Origin: Haberlea rhodopensis
Taxonomy: Eukaryota > Streptophyta > Magnoliopsida > Lamiales > Gesneriaceae
Direction: 5' to 3'
NCBI GenBank assembly: GCA_907163345.1
Contig: CAJQUN010000036.1
Location: 1,860,001 to 1,924,000, forward strand
Length of the DNA stretch: 64,000 bases
Shown here: one piece after another, positions 1 through 11,159 of the stretch
Layout: every line of letters begins with the position of its first letter
How positions within the stretch are numbered: the stretch's first letter is position 1
Position numbers and translations under genes: made by a program
Notes under the pieces: generated by a model
Databases searched by the model: none
What the model saw: only the letters and a program-made list of their open reading frames with translations
What the model was told of the DNA's origin: nothing

Positions 1-140
1 AGTTTTGAAGGAATGTGGCCCCAACATCATTACTAGGAGATGAAAATTGTAAAAGGTGTCCTAACATCGTTTGCGCAATTCTGTGAACAAATGGATTTGG
101 CTTCCCAAAAGAGGTATATGGCAAAGGTTTTTCATGAATT
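1..140 (-). CDS. partial host exon, unrecognised gene
   Basis: Read on the minus strand, positions 140 to 1 stay open without a stop for about 46 codons in the frame containing PYTSFGKPNPFVHRIAQ. The frame begins directly after a pyrimidine-rich stretch ending in TTTTGCAG (complement of 141-150), which is a good plant 3' splice site. The exon runs off the left edge, so start, end and product are unknown. I do not recognise the protein. The composition (charged, hydrophobic and glycine residues, no repeats) looks like ordinary coding sequence and unlike the transposon ORFs in the rest of the window. A chance open frame of this length is possible. Confidence 0.35.
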
Positions 141-1287
141 CTGCAAAATAAAGCAAATGAAAATTCAGTAAAGATAAATTGCACATAAAACTCAATCTGG
201 CTGCACTATAATTTGCATTCACAGCAAATTGAGAATCAAGCAACAGATTTTATAACAATACACAATTGAGAATCAACCAACTGATTTTATAACAATATCA
301 TCCATGAATGTCTAACACAAGAATATTTATATTTAGCAAAGGAAGAAGAATTCTTCTACTATTTATTCAAGAGATTGATGAGTGTGAATTAAAAAAAGAG
401 TGATACATGAGACACTTCGAATTAGATTCTTAATAGAAAATTTCAAAAATAATCATCCTTGCAGAGAAAAGGCTTTTCATGCAGATGATACAAGTAAGGT
501 TCTCAAATTGGAAAACTATTTTGAAGTTCCATCCTGGCTTGCTGCTTTTTCTTGGATTTTTAATCTGCCTCTTGTTTTACTTTGTATCGGAACAAATTTT
601 CCTCACAGAGCATAGATAAAATTCCTACACCAGTGTCCATGAAGTTAGAGAAAACTATCTTAAAAAAAAAAAATAGAGAAATCTTCCTAAAAGAATAATT
701 GGGAGATGCAAACCCCTCCCCAAGAAACTAAACAGCTATTCGTGTCTGCGAGTGAAGAGATTGACCACAGAACTTGATCCTTTCACGAGTTATATTCAGT
801 AGATCAACACACCACTCTCGGTTGGTTGGTTCAGGGTTGGGTGCAGAGTGGGATGGGCGGGAGGTGGGATTGGATGAAAGAAGCAGAAGGCCTCTCGAAA
901 TTTTCTAATTAATGACTCTAGTTTAGGCATCTCTTAAAACTAGTTGCAAGTTTAAAATAGAGAAACTTTTGCAGGCACCTGTTGAAGACACTTTCAAAGG
1001 CAATTCTGAATGCACCCATGCCTAGACGTTCATGAGGAAATGCTGCCTGTCAGAAGTTGACAAGAAATCAGTATGTTCTGAATGAAAAATGAAGCATTCC
1101 AAGAGGTCAAGGAGGAAGATCTGGTGCAGATCCAGAGGACAGTTTACAAATTAAATCATCCTCTCGCGGGCTTGATCCTACCACGATGAATCTAGATAGG
1201 ATTACTTTTACAAAATATCATGATCAGTTACAATAACAGATATTTGTATTCGAAGTCACTTTGACAATCAAGATTGAAAAGGGGTAG
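141..1287. other. non-transposon flank, no certain gene
   Basis: AT-rich host-like DNA between the left-edge exon and the endogenous virus. On the minus strand, about 900-728 is open for roughly 57 codons (contains REWCVDLLNITRERIKFCG) and ends in TAG at 730-728. It has no ATG and could be another exon of the same gene, or chance. No tRNA, rRNA or transposon end was recognised. Confidence 0.4.
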
Positions 1288-1355
1288 TGTTAATGTCAAA
1301 GCATGAAGTGTTGCTTCTACATCATTTTTTTAAAATTCCATGTATACCCTTAAAG
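1288..1355 (+). repeat. left inverted repeat bounding the viral insertion
   Basis: Starts TGTTAATGTCAAAGCA. The reverse complement of 44704-44637 starts TGTTAATGCCAAAGCA, matching 15 of the first 16 bases. After a diverged middle, both share AAAATT(T)CCAT followed by TATACCC. The pair encloses the whole virus and its nested insertions. It may be a MITE or DNA-transposon terminal repeat, or an inverted fragment of viral leader. No convincing target-site duplication: TAG lies next to the left copy and one base away from the right copy. Confidence 0.45.
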
Positions 1356-1398
1356 CAATTTGCTAAGCTTGTTTACTTCAACCCGATCCGTTTAAAAT

Positions 1399-1410
1399 TG
1401 CTATCAGAGC
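1399..1410 (+). promoter_or_regulatory. degenerate tRNA-Met primer-binding site of the endogenous virus
   Basis: TGCTATCAGAGC differs by one base from TGGTATCAGAGC, the initiator-tRNA-Met complement that primes minus-strand synthesis in caulimovirids. It lies 44 bases upstream of the first viral ATG (1454) in the viral sense. The G-to-C change would weaken priming. Confidence 0.7.
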
Positions 1411-1453
1411 CTAGGTTTATTCTGGAAATACTATAATAATATCTTGAATATTA

Positions 1454-2235
1454 ATGTGTAACCTATACGGAGGAGACGATTCAAGAAATTATGGACCCGA
1501 ACGAATTATCGAAGTGTCATTCTTACAGGTGGCACTTCCAGAAATTGGAAGCACTAAATTAGAAGCATATGACAGAAAGCTCAACCCTTCAACCATAAAT
1601 GGAAACTATTACGAGGAACATGTTTATGCACACCCGGCATAAACCACTACAAGAAACTGGAAAGGATGGCTAAGAGGCTTCATCAAATGAGCATTAAACT
1701 ACAGTTCCAGTTAGCAGAACTCCAGGAAGACGATCATCCTGAACACGAGGACGTTGTTTCAAACCCCAATGATCCAACAGGGTCTGGACCAGGTGATTAG
1801 GATGGAAGAACCAACTTTTCGAGAAATCGAGCCAGATTCTTCTAAGATATCCCAAGATCTTAGAGAGGTTCAGAAAACAGTGCAGCGTTATGGCTACCTT
1901 CAAAACCATGTCCCTTCACAGATCTGTCAGATTCAAAGTCAGATGGAGATTATGATGAGGAATTCTTGAAAACCTTCGAGATGTTCAAACCCGAGTTAAG
2001 GAGTTGGAGTCAAGACCAAGTCCGACAGGAAGAAGGAACGGAGGATGGTTACCACCGTCCTATGGAACAGAGACCCCTTTACACCAAAAGGGAAAGCGGA
2101 GGAGGACCGAAGACCTTTGACAGAGACTGAAAATCCTACGAGGAGAGCCCATTCTTCCCACAAGTAATGGAAAGAATCAACCTGGAAGATCTGTGTGATC
2201 TTGCTGATTCGTTTGCGGGATTAAATCGTAGAATT
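1454..2235 (+). pseudogene. viral 5' ORF remnant, coiled-coil-like
   Basis: An ATG at 1454 opens 62 codons. Coding-like sequence then continues in shifted frames, including an open stretch at 1754-1969 rich in Glu, Gln, Lys and Ile in heptad-like spacing (IRMEEPTF, ISQDLREVQKTVQRY). Such a protein is expected at the 5' end of cavemovirus/solendovirus-like genomes or at the N-terminus of caulimovirid polyproteins; its function is unclear there too. The frame is interrupted at about 1640 and 1968. No enzymatic motif is visible. The call rests on position between the primer-binding site and the coat region. Confidence 0.5.
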
Positions 2236-2239
2236 TAAG

Positions 2240-3829
2240 ACGGGGGAGCTTATAACAAGACATCCACCACAAGAAAGTTTCGAGTCACACAATCCACCCG
2301 AAGGTGATCAAAGTATGCCTTACAGGGAAGATTTCACATCAGCAACTTTGGATCCCCCAGTTCGAACAAGGAACCGTTCTTGCAGGCCAGATATACATCA
2401 AACGCCTTATGGGAAATCGCAGTTAGATCCAATCCATCCATATGGATTTATGCTCAACATGGATATCTTGAATTTCAAAAACAGAAAAAAATCTTATTGA
2501 TGAATGAGCTTCAGCAATGAGAATAACAGCAGGAACGCTCGATCTGAGTAAAGAAGGATTCATTCTACTTCTTAAAATGAGTCTGGAATGATCATCCAAG
2601 ATTGTCTGGGATATGGGAGACCCAGGTACCAAGGAAGAAGTTTTAGCCGGAGAGTCCCTGAAAGCAATCGTGGACAAGATGGCAAAATTCTTTAAAATCT
2701 GTTCATTGAAGTAAGCTACTTCGAAGGAATAGAGGAAGATAAGGATACAAAATATAGACAATCTCTAATTAGCCTGGAAATACATGATATATGTTATGTA
2801 GATGAGTACATCAAGCTATTTACCGAGTATAGATGGAAGGCAAAGATAGAAGAAAACGATGCATCAGAACTGTTCTTTGCCAAAATACCAAGCCCATGGA
2901 GAGAGATGCTTATCCAGGAATATACACCTCATGCAATAGAGACAGAGGCCAGGAGAATGTCATTTATTAAGTTAAAGCTCGTGGAGTGGTGCTACCAAGC
3001 AAAACTCCAAAATAATTTCAAGAAGCTTAGAGGAATCAACAAAATAGCTCATCTTTGCTGTACGGGGAATGATATCCCTACAATAATTGGAAACTATCCC
3101 AAAGGCGAAAGATGAAAAAGCACAGAGTCATCCATATGCCCGAGGAAGTAGTTCAAAATAAGTAGGTCTTCTTGGAGACCTAGAAAGTTATGGTCGAAAC
3201 AGCCCGAAGTTACAGATCTGGGCAAAGATCACGACCAACAAAGAGTAGAACCTCGTCGTCAGCAGGTTCTAATCAAGCAAGTACTAGTAGAGCACCAATG
3301 AAGAGGACTTTCAGACGCACACATACTCTTGCAAATGAAAGTTTCAAAGATGGTAACTCCTGGACATGCGGAGCAAGAGGACATATCTGTACAGAATGTC
3401 CAGAAAACCAAAGTCGTGGAGTAAGATAGTTCGAGCATACCAAAGAATTTGAGGATGTTGTCTATTTCTAGGATTTGGTACAAGTGTATCAATTTGAGGA
3501 TACTCCATCAGATGAAAGCATCTACGAAGAAGAGATCTATTCTGATGGAAGTGAATCCAGCTCAGAATCAGAGTGAATGAGAGTTCCTTCAGCACATAAA
3601 ACTCTTATGAGGATCATGAAGGAAGAGCATGAAGGAAGAGCCAAAGCTTCAGATGTATGATGGGTTTACAATTGGAGTAATGGAAAAAGCCATGGATATG
3701 ATAGGTCTTCGAAGCAGGAAGCATCATATTATCCATAGGGTGACAACATGTGACTTTGCCATCCCCATGGAATTCATGGGAAACCAAATCGAGATGTAGT
3801 TAATCCCTATAGAGAAATCCAGGAGTTTA
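2240..3829 (+). pseudogene. viral coat-protein region with CCHC zinc finger
   Basis: Broken frames encode an acidic and basic capsid-like stretch ending in a nucleic-acid-binding knuckle. Between 2760 and 3120 the sequence is helical and charged, as in caulimovirid capsid cores. At 3358-3399 the reading SWTCGARGHICTEC fits C-x2-C-x4-H-x4-C except that the first cysteine is serine (TCC at 3358-3360), so one zinc ligand is lost. A Ser/Arg-rich basic segment precedes it (3190-3300) and an acidic Asp/Glu-rich segment follows (3480-3580), the usual layout around a caulimovirid coat zinc finger. Frame breaks are seen near 3113, 3427 and 3577. Confidence 0.65.
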
Positions 3830-4375
3830 AAAACAAGGTCAAAAGAGAAGTTGTTAATACACTCTCATGGATTCATATCCGAGCCATTAGAGTTATCATC
3901 AAAGCAACATTCAAGGAAGGAATTGATTCGCCTATTAACCTGTCGATCTTTGACAAAAGAATCCCGAACCTCAAAGATTCTTGTTTGGGAAGTTGCAGGA
4001 AATTTGTATGCAGAAAAGATGTCTTTTAACATCTATCCAAGGATTGCATACAATTTGGGCGATCGAGACTTCAACAAGGTTCTCACTCTTCATCAAGATT
4101 TTAAAAGAAGTGATTTGATGAAAGAAGGGAACATGCCTTACTCAATAACCTACAAGGTGTCGTACGCACTCTCGAATACTTATCACTCGGAAATATTCTT
4201 GAGAAAGGAATTCATCGAAGTCCCCAGAATCTTTGAAGATTTTGCTAAAGCAGTGTTGCCGAATATTATCGATACTCCGAAAATTGGAGAGATCGACATG
4301 AGGATACAAGATCAGCCTATTCTAAATAGAAGCAGGAGCCTTCTGATCGAGCCGAGAAGGATGTCTTTCCAATAG
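3830..4375 (+). pseudogene. viral 30K-superfamily movement protein remnant
   Basis: Open from 3851 to 4375 (about 174 codons), with the upstream part frame-shifted. Motifs typical of caulimovirid 30K movement proteins are visible: FNIYPRIAYNLGDRDF near the middle, then SITYKVSYALSNTYHS and a following EVPRIFEDFA. These proteins line plasmodesmata and allow cell-to-cell movement. The region lies 3' of the zinc-finger coat region and 5' of the protease-RT region, so coat precedes movement protein. No start codon of its own is convincing; it was probably part of a coat-movement polyprotein. Confidence 0.7.
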
Positions 4376-5281
4376 GATAGGTTAATCAGTAACTATCCGG
4401 GGGAAAACAGAAAGTGTCTCAAGCCGAATTCAGAAAGTTCCTGATGTATTCAAAACAACAGGAATGCTGAAATGCCCAGAAGGCTGGAGAGAAGTGTAGA
4501 TAATCTTCGACATCAATGAGAAGAACAATATATTCCCTTGCGATGTCCTATATTATTTGCAACAACCTACAGTTGGCAAGTATCAATGAAACCTTTATAT
4601 TGGCAAAATTGATCTAACAATTGAAGGAACTGCAGGACTGATCCCAGAAGAGCTCATTCTAGGGATTGAGTTTCTTGAGGAACATAAACCTTGGGACATA
4701 TTACAAGATAGAATGGAATTCACGATGGAAGGAAAGCGATACAGAATTCGATGACCACCAGTCCATTCTAGATATACATCTCATTCGGGATGTTATATGA
4801 GAAGTACATAAGAATATTTTGCAGCCTACATTGATTCAGAAGCTGGAATATGTATTGCCATGTGAGATATCTTCCCCAAAGAAGTTGGTGATAATTACCA
4901 GCCATTGCCGGAAAGACTTTTCCAAACGGATCCTTATTCTCAATGAAGGAATCCAAGAAGCGTAAATCATTATCGGAGGAGCTGGCGATACCCCATGGTA
5001 CAAAGTCAAAACTCCACCTATTTATTTCCATGATATAGGAGCTGATATGCCGCTAGGGAACAATTTCCTACAGACATTCAAGCGGTTCACTCAAGAAAAT
5101 GAGACAAGGAGGCTTATTTTCACAACCCTTTGTGATCATAAGATTATTGTGCAGCGACTACGAGAGGCGTTTCACAGAAAATTCCCCATACATTTTCGCA
5201 GCAAGCGTGGTGATGAAGGAAGACTTCGACACCCAATTTGAAGGATCAGCGAAGATTTGGCAACACAATTCTTCAACTTAG
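4376..5281 (+). pseudogene. viral linker and aspartic protease region
   Basis: Degenerate coding sequence between the movement protein and the RT. Near 5035-5075 the reading DIGADMPLGNNFLQTF resembles the C-terminal strand and helix of caulimovirid retropepsins, which usually end in a G-x-N-F motif. I could not place the catalytic Asp-Ser/Thr-Gly triplet with confidence, so the active site is either mutated or in a shifted frame. Several stops and frame changes occur between 4500 and 5240. The call depends mainly on position just upstream of the RT. Confidence 0.45.
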
Positions 5282-5359
5282 ATAGCAAGGAACTGGTCAA
5301 AAGCAAAAAAAACTTTTGATGGTATAAATATAACGTTATTCAGGGAACAAAATGAAGAG

Positions 5360-6472
5360 GTGGATGAAGATGAAGAAGGAGTTAATCTCGACATCCCGCT
5401 GTTACTGAAAAAGGCATTACATGAGGAAGCCATGCAACCTGATGCTACCCTCGAAGAGCAGATTACTCTCGAGGAAGTAAAAAGGAAGATACAGAGGAAC
5501 TACAATGAAGATCCTCTAGCATGGTGGGATAGAAACGAGCTTCAAGCATCTTTGAAAGTAAAAACTGACAGAGAGTATGAGTTCTTAAGGTACAAACCGA
5601 TCCCCATGAACCAGGAAGATCGGAAAGATATGCAGATGAAACTTAAGGAACATCTTGACCTTAAGTCAATCTCACCAGGTGTTTCTCCATACAACAGTCC
5701 GGAATTTCTCGTACGGAATCACGAAGAAATTAAAAGAGGAAAACCAAGATTGGTGATCAATTACAAAGGCATCAACAAGATCTTGGAATTTGATGGATAT
5801 TATATCCCAAGCAAAGAACATTTGGTAAATAGCATCAATAATGCCAAAGTGTTTTCTAAGTTCGATTGTAAACCTGGATTCTACCAGATTAAGATGGAGG
5901 AAGCAAGCAAAAGGTTAACATCCTTCTCCACACCACAGGGACACTACATCTGCAATGTCATGCCAATGTGATTGGCAAATGCTCCCTAGATATATCAAAG
6001 GAAGATGGACAATCTTTTTAAAGATTACTTCAGCTTCATGTTCGTGTACATTGACGATATCATCATTGAGTCAAAAAACATGAAAGAACATCTTAAACAT
6101 TTGAAAATCTTTTTAGATGTTTGTTATAAAGAAGGGTTAGTGCTCTACAAAAGCAATGCAGTTATTGCTACAAGACAGATCGAATTCCTTGGAATTGAGA
6201 TCGACGAATCTGGAATCATCTTGCAAAATAATATTGTTGAGAATGTACAAGGATATCCAGATGACTTCAAAGATTTAAAGCAACTTCAGATTTTTCTAGG
6301 AGTTGTTAATTTTGCTAGAATGTTCATCAACAATATAGCAAACCACCAGAAGGTATTCAGTCCACTACTCAAGAAAGATGTTAAGTTCGAGTGGAATGAA
6401 GATCACAGACGGAACATCTTAAAGAATTTGCAGGCAACTACCAAAACTTGTAATTCCAAACAGCGAGGATGA
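5360..6472 (+). pseudogene. viral reverse transcriptase
   Basis: Caulimovirid RT, the enzyme that copies pregenomic RNA into DNA. The fingers motif (KPRLVINYKGINK, about 5740-5780), the palm entry (KFDCKPGFYQIKM, about 5860-5897) and the catalytic YIDD box (6047-6058) are all readable in one frame. Two in-frame stops break it: TGA at 5969-5971 and TAG at 5987-5989, both inside the normally conserved segment just before the catalytic box. The frame is otherwise continuous to 6472. The protein continues into a decayed RNase H. Confidence 0.85.
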
Positions 6473-6859
6473 ACTGGTATTATATACTGATGCCAGTGAT
6501 CATGATGGGCTGCAGTACTTATGAAGACCACACCAGATGGATAAGTGCCATGCAGATATTGCAACCATCTATTTGACAACAGCAAAGTTATTAGATGGCA
6601 CATCAACGAGAATGAATTCTTTGTAGTTCGAAAGGCTTTTAAGAAATGACAACTTTTTCTACTTGCAAAGAAATTTATCTTGAAAATGGATAAACGAGTG
6701 TCGAGGCCTTTTTAAAAAAATAAAATTGAATCAAAACCAGAAAATACTAGACTTTTAAGATGGCAATCTGAATGCCAATATTATGATTATGATATTGTCA
6801 TTGGGAAATATGATAAAAATATTCTAGCAAATTTCTTAACGAGAGATGGAAGCGAGTGA
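6473..6859 (+). pseudogene. viral RNase H remnant
   Basis: Downstream of the RT, shifted frames still show the RNase H opening YTDASDH (about 6485-6505) and a C-terminal segment WQSECQYYDYDIVIG, followed by a short tail ending in a TGA near 6859. This is the usual end of a caulimovirid protease-RT-RNase H polyprotein. Frameshifts occur near 6470, 6520 and 6720. The solo LTR is inserted 18 bases after the end of this ORF. Confidence 0.7.
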
Positions 6860-6877
6860 AGCCAATTCCATCATAAC

Positions 6878-9177
6878 TGTGATGCCCAGAGATTAATGGT
6901 GTTAATCCCGGTGTTTTTAATTGTGGCAATTATGAATTAATTACGGTTTTGGGACTCCCGGGGATTTTAAATCCGTTTTTTGGAGTCGTTGGATCCAAGG
7001 ATGAGATTGTATTATCATCGTGGTGATAACCTTGGAATTTGGTTTTTGGTGGAATCTGGGGTCCGGAGTACTTTGTACTGGAGCTGGTAATGAAATTTGA
7101 GTTGGAGAGATAATTAATGAAAACAGATGATTTTTAATGAATCATGATGTAGTTGTGGAGGTATTGGTATTTTGGAGCCTTGGTGCGATATATACCAAAT
7201 GGACTCGGTATTCCATCATTATGCGGAATCTCTTCTCTCTCTCCTCTCCCTCACGCCACTCTCTCACCCCAAACCTTTCCCCTCTTTTCTCTTGGTAGCA
7301 AAAATCGATGGGGGCTCGTCTTGGGAGCCTGATTTCTTGAAGAAAAGCTGGTAATCTTCTTCTCCTCACCTTTAGCTTCGATTTGATTATGGTATTGTGC
7401 TAGATGGTCAAGTTTTGGGTTGGATTTGAGAATTGGGGGTTTTGGTTAAAAATCTAAAAAGTTATTTTTAGTGTTTTTATTGAGTTTAATTGGTGTATTG
7501 GAGGTGTTGAGGAAGTTGGGGGTGTTGGTTTTGAGTTTGGGTATAAAAAACACCACTAAATCTCGAATTTTTCGGAAACCCGTAGGTCGCAATCGATCGC
7601 GGCTTGGTGCCGATCGATCGCGACATTAAACTGGAATTTTGTGGAAGATAAACAGTTTGACGATCGATCGCGAGGTGTTTGGCGATCGATCGCCAAGACT
7701 TGGCGATCGATCGCGAGGTGGTTCTGCTTGGCAGTAGAGTTGCGCGATCTACCGCGCTTGATTGGCGATCGATCGCGGCTTGTTGAATAGTGTTTTTTCA
7801 CAATTTGTTTTAAAACTTAGAATTTTGGACTTGGGGTTTAAATAGCCGATTTCCGGGGCATTGTCTTCATTCCAATGTGAATGCTATACTATGAAATTGG
7901 TGTGGTTGGAGCCAAATTGTATTAAGATATGGAATTACTCGATTTAGTAATTGGCTAATCTTTGAACACATAAATTGGAATATTTTGGGTATTATGCATG
8001 CTTAATCGGGGTCTTTTAAAATGGTTAATAGTCATGGATTGACGATAGGATTGGTGTGAACATACTGGAGCACGTGGTTGCATGCTTGTGTTTAGCTGCG
8101 AGTTATTTATGTGTTTAGCACATAATTCTTCGGGTCGTGGGACTCAGGCAAGGTTGGACTCGAACTACAGAATTATAAGGTACGTGTAACATACGAGCAT
8201 AGCCCTTTTACGTAATTGCAATTGTTGAATGCATGGTACATTGTATTGCAATAAATGGATAGACATTGGGAATTATATGGTGCCGCTTTTGAGCGAGTAA
8301 TGATTGGATGTTGTCACCTTTGAGCGAACATCGGTTATGAAGCCACTGCTGTTGAGCATGCGTGAGAATAAAATGCCGCTATTGTAGAGCGAGCGATGAA
8401 ATAGAACTATGGAACTAAAAGTGAGATATATGGAATATCTGTAATCATTGCTAATGATTTGATATTATTGATTATGATATCGGTACATGGCAAACGGATT
8501 CGTTAATCAATGTAACGATTAACTGGCATTTGGGAATTTGATGGTTTCATTTATTTTAAGAACAAGAACAGCACAGGGGATCCCGTATGAGGATGAAGAC
8601 ATCCAGGGAGTGTCTTTTAACATTCATAGAATTTACTTGTGTAAATTATGAAATGTAATATTGTACTTATTGGATTTGGGATATTGGTATGCTCACCCCG
8701 TGTGGGGGCTGTCTCTGTTGGGGCAGGTGATTAGGTACATCGATGGCTTTGGAGTTGAGCTCGAGCTATGGAATGGAGGTGCTTCCAGGGATCGAAGTAC
8801 CAGTGACGGTATTGAGCACCGTGTTTTATACATTTAATACACACATACTTATTTGATGCTCGCATGTGAGCACTATTATGTGTATATGACATGTATAAAA
8901 AGACAAGGGTCTTTCTGTCTTCATTTATGAGTTGCATGCAATTATTTATTGAATTGCTAAATGAACTGAGAACATGTTAGTGTATTATAATGGTGCATGA
9001 TACGTATGTGGACTTGGTTGGGGGAAATTAGACCTTATATGGAGTAATGTAAAGAATTTTATTATTGGCATGATTTGCTATGATGACAAGTGGGTTTTCC
9101 CCTACACATATGATTACATGCACTAAATGCTTGGGTTAATACACTAATAACGGGATAAGGGCATGGGGGTCCTTACA
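6878..9177 (+). mobile_element. solo LTR of a Tekay-like gypsy element
   Basis: Begins TGTGATGCCC and ends GGGTCCTTACA, with 5-bp target-site duplications ATAAC at 6873-6877 and 9178-9182. The three Tekay LTRs further right, read on the minus strand, begin TGTGACATCC and end GGGTCCTTACA or a close variant, so this is a related family in opposite orientation. Length is 2300 bp. There is no internal region or second LTR, as expected after LTR-LTR recombination. A TATA-like TATAAAAAA lies at 7542-7550 and a second TTTAAATAGCC at about 7839. It contains a GATCGATC palindrome cluster. No gene is present inside. Confidence 0.9.
7588..7781. repeat. palindrome array (GATCGATC core) in solo LTR
   Basis: Seven copies of a palindrome centred on CGATCGATCG, at about 7591, 7610, 7660, 7681, 7702, 7742 (degenerate: GCGCGATCTACCGCGC) and 7763. 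Most extend to GCGATCGATCGC. Spacing is irregular, 19-50 bp, and the spacers are unrelated to each other. Confidence 0.95.
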
Positions 9178-9182
9178 ATAAC

Positions 9183-10132
9183 TAGATCAAAGCACCTCAG
9201 AGAAATCCTGGAGTCTTGACAAGCAGATCAACGGTCTGGTAATTAATTCTCAGGTCGCGGGTCAAGTACAAGAAATGGATCTCACGAAGATCCAATAGAC
9301 TATGAGGGCTACCATGCAGGCTCACACCTATTTATGGACATTCTTTATATTCCCCTCCGACGAGATGCTTCATGAGTGAAGCTAAAGTCGTGTTTCAGAG
9401 AACTGGGCTTATCAACCGGTGTGGGGGATTCAAGTATCACCAATATGAGTCCTAGTATTGATCCTTTCGGGGAAGATACAGAAGGAAAAATTGATTCCCA
9501 TGTATCAAGGATATCTGAAGAATCAAGCCAACCCAGCACCTCATGGGTTAAAGAAGGAGAGATTAATCTTAGCCCAACGGCAAGCAAGTCTAAGGTTAAT
9601 ACTAATGAGATTAAAGTTTCCCCAACTCCCCCTTTGCAAGAATATCAAAAAATATGGGAGAAACTCTATACATGAGTGGGTGTGATTCCTGGAAAACTAA
9701 CTGCAGACTGATCAGGAAAATACCCAAGAATGTGGATACATCCTGGTGTCAAACCAGAAAGTATCAATGATTGGTTTGATTTTGGCTGCCTAGCCTCAGT
9801 TTTTACCACAACACCAAGTTTTTCGGAAATCATAAAATTACCGGATTGGATGTACGAAGGGGTGTATGACTCATGACAAAATAATCATACACTTGGACGA
9901 TGAGATGTTATGGAGCTAAAATTCTTAACTGCAGCCCAGAAATTACAGGAAAAGACCTTCATCCCAACTTTCATTTCATAAAGCTACAAAGGCCTAACTG
10001 GAAGGCGATGGACCAAATAAAGCCACCGCCAAAAAAACAACACTAGTTTCCCCGCTCACAGAAGACGACATTACTACCAGACGAGCCTTGGGATTATGGA
10101 TCTGTCTCACCGAGATGGACAAAGTCAAGTAT
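9183..10132 (+). pseudogene. endogenous caulimovirid, piece 2 (last ORF, 5' part)
   Basis: Sequence resumes after the solo LTR duplication (9178-9182) and reads as degenerate coding sequence on the + strand. The stretch 9376-9675 is open for 99 codons, Ser/Pro/Glu-rich, ending in TGA. Similar sequence continues in another frame with WIHPGVKPESINDWFDFG (about 9732-9785). By position after RNase H this should be the transactivator/inclusion-body ORF or another 3' ORF of the virus; I cannot confirm the domain. The ORF is cut at 10132 by element A and continues at 43330. Confidence 0.6.
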
Positions 10133-10133
10133 T

Positions 10134-11128
10134 TGTAGCGTTTATCGCGTACACCCAAATTAACCCTCTCCAGTTAATAACAGTAAATATGCATTAGCGT
10201 GAGTAGGGATCGATCCCACAGAGAAGTGAACACTTTTATGCTAACAAATATCAAATAGGGGGGTTATCGAATTTCTTTAACTATAACTAAATTAAATGAA
10301 AGCAAACAATTAACTAGTTTATCAAGATTAAGAAGCGATTCTTGGTTTTTGGTCAACTTTACCTTTGGAAATCATTCACTTGATCATCAAATTACTAAAC
10401 TTATGTATTCATTCAATTATTCATCAATTGAAAACTTAATTCCTTACTTACCTTAATCGTGGTAAAAAAGAAAACATCATTCAATTCGACTCTTATCAAA
10501 TCTTTAACCAAAACTACAGCCGTTAAGGTCAAATCAATGATAATTTCAAAACTAGTAAGCTTGATGAATCTAATCAATAAAAACTACAGCCGTTAGAATT
10601 AATTATCCAATCGTTCTTCCTAAGAATTTAATAACACCAACAGCAGGTAATTATCAATCTTAATTGCTTCTCAATTAGCATTAGATATTGTACGTGATTA
10701 CTAGGTGATCAATCTATCAATCAAACACAATACTCATAAGAATCATAATCTGAAAAACAAATTGAAATTGAATTGAAAATCAACAATCAAATCAAAAATT
10801 TCACAAGTTTTTCTATTCCAAAGGCAAGTATCCCTCAACCAAGAATCAAAGTGTTTAGCCTTGCATAACTAAATCTAAAACTAACAAAAAATGTATTAAA
10901 AACATCAAACAATCAATAGAAAAGAAAGTTACTAAAGCAAAGCACGATTCCGGCTTGTTGATTCCGTCTTCGTTCTTCGACGTCTTTTACAAAAATTTGA
11001 AAGAAAATTATTCTAAAAATTCAAAAATCTATTCTAAGGTCTGAATCCTCTCTAAAAGAGACTAATTTTGAGCTATATTGAGGTAGGGAGGCTGATGGAG
11101 TAGGTTAGAGCCCATGTAGGAAGGAAAG
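10134..11128 (-). repeat. element A left LTR, outer part
   Basis: Nearly identical to 41916-42896 of the right LTR. It starts TGTAGCGTTTATCGCG and stops at GGAAGGAAAG. About 115 bp present in the right LTR (42897-43011) are missing here. Positions 11129-11159 (31 bp) match neither element and may be filler at the insertion or deletion scar. Confidence 0.88.
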
Positions 11129-11159
11129 TGATCGCTTTTATTTTAAACAATATTCTCAG

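Larger units (their letters stand above)
1356..6877 (+). mobile_element. endogenous caulimovirid, piece 1
   Basis: First and largest piece of an old pararetrovirus integrated in the plant genome. Visible in order: a mutated tRNA-Met primer-binding site, a coiled-coil-like ORF, a coat-type zinc finger, a 30K movement protein, a retropepsin-like region, reverse transcriptase and RNase H. All frames are broken. A zinc finger upstream of the movement protein resembles the cavemovirus/solendovirus arrangement rather than caulimovirus or badnavirus, but this genus-level call is inference. It continues at 9183 after the solo LTR, because the 5 bases ending here (ATAAC, 6873-6877) are repeated at 9178-9182. 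Piece 3 resumes at 43330. Confidence 0.85.

Noticed and set aside
400..615. 71-codon plus-strand frame near the left edge
   Set aside because: No splice or promoter context, no recognisable motif, and composition like AT-rich non-coding DNA.
1396..1412. LTR retrotransposon beginning at the tRNA-Met site near 1399
   Set aside because: No LTR is found upstream, and downstream genes include a 30K movement protein, which gypsy elements lack.
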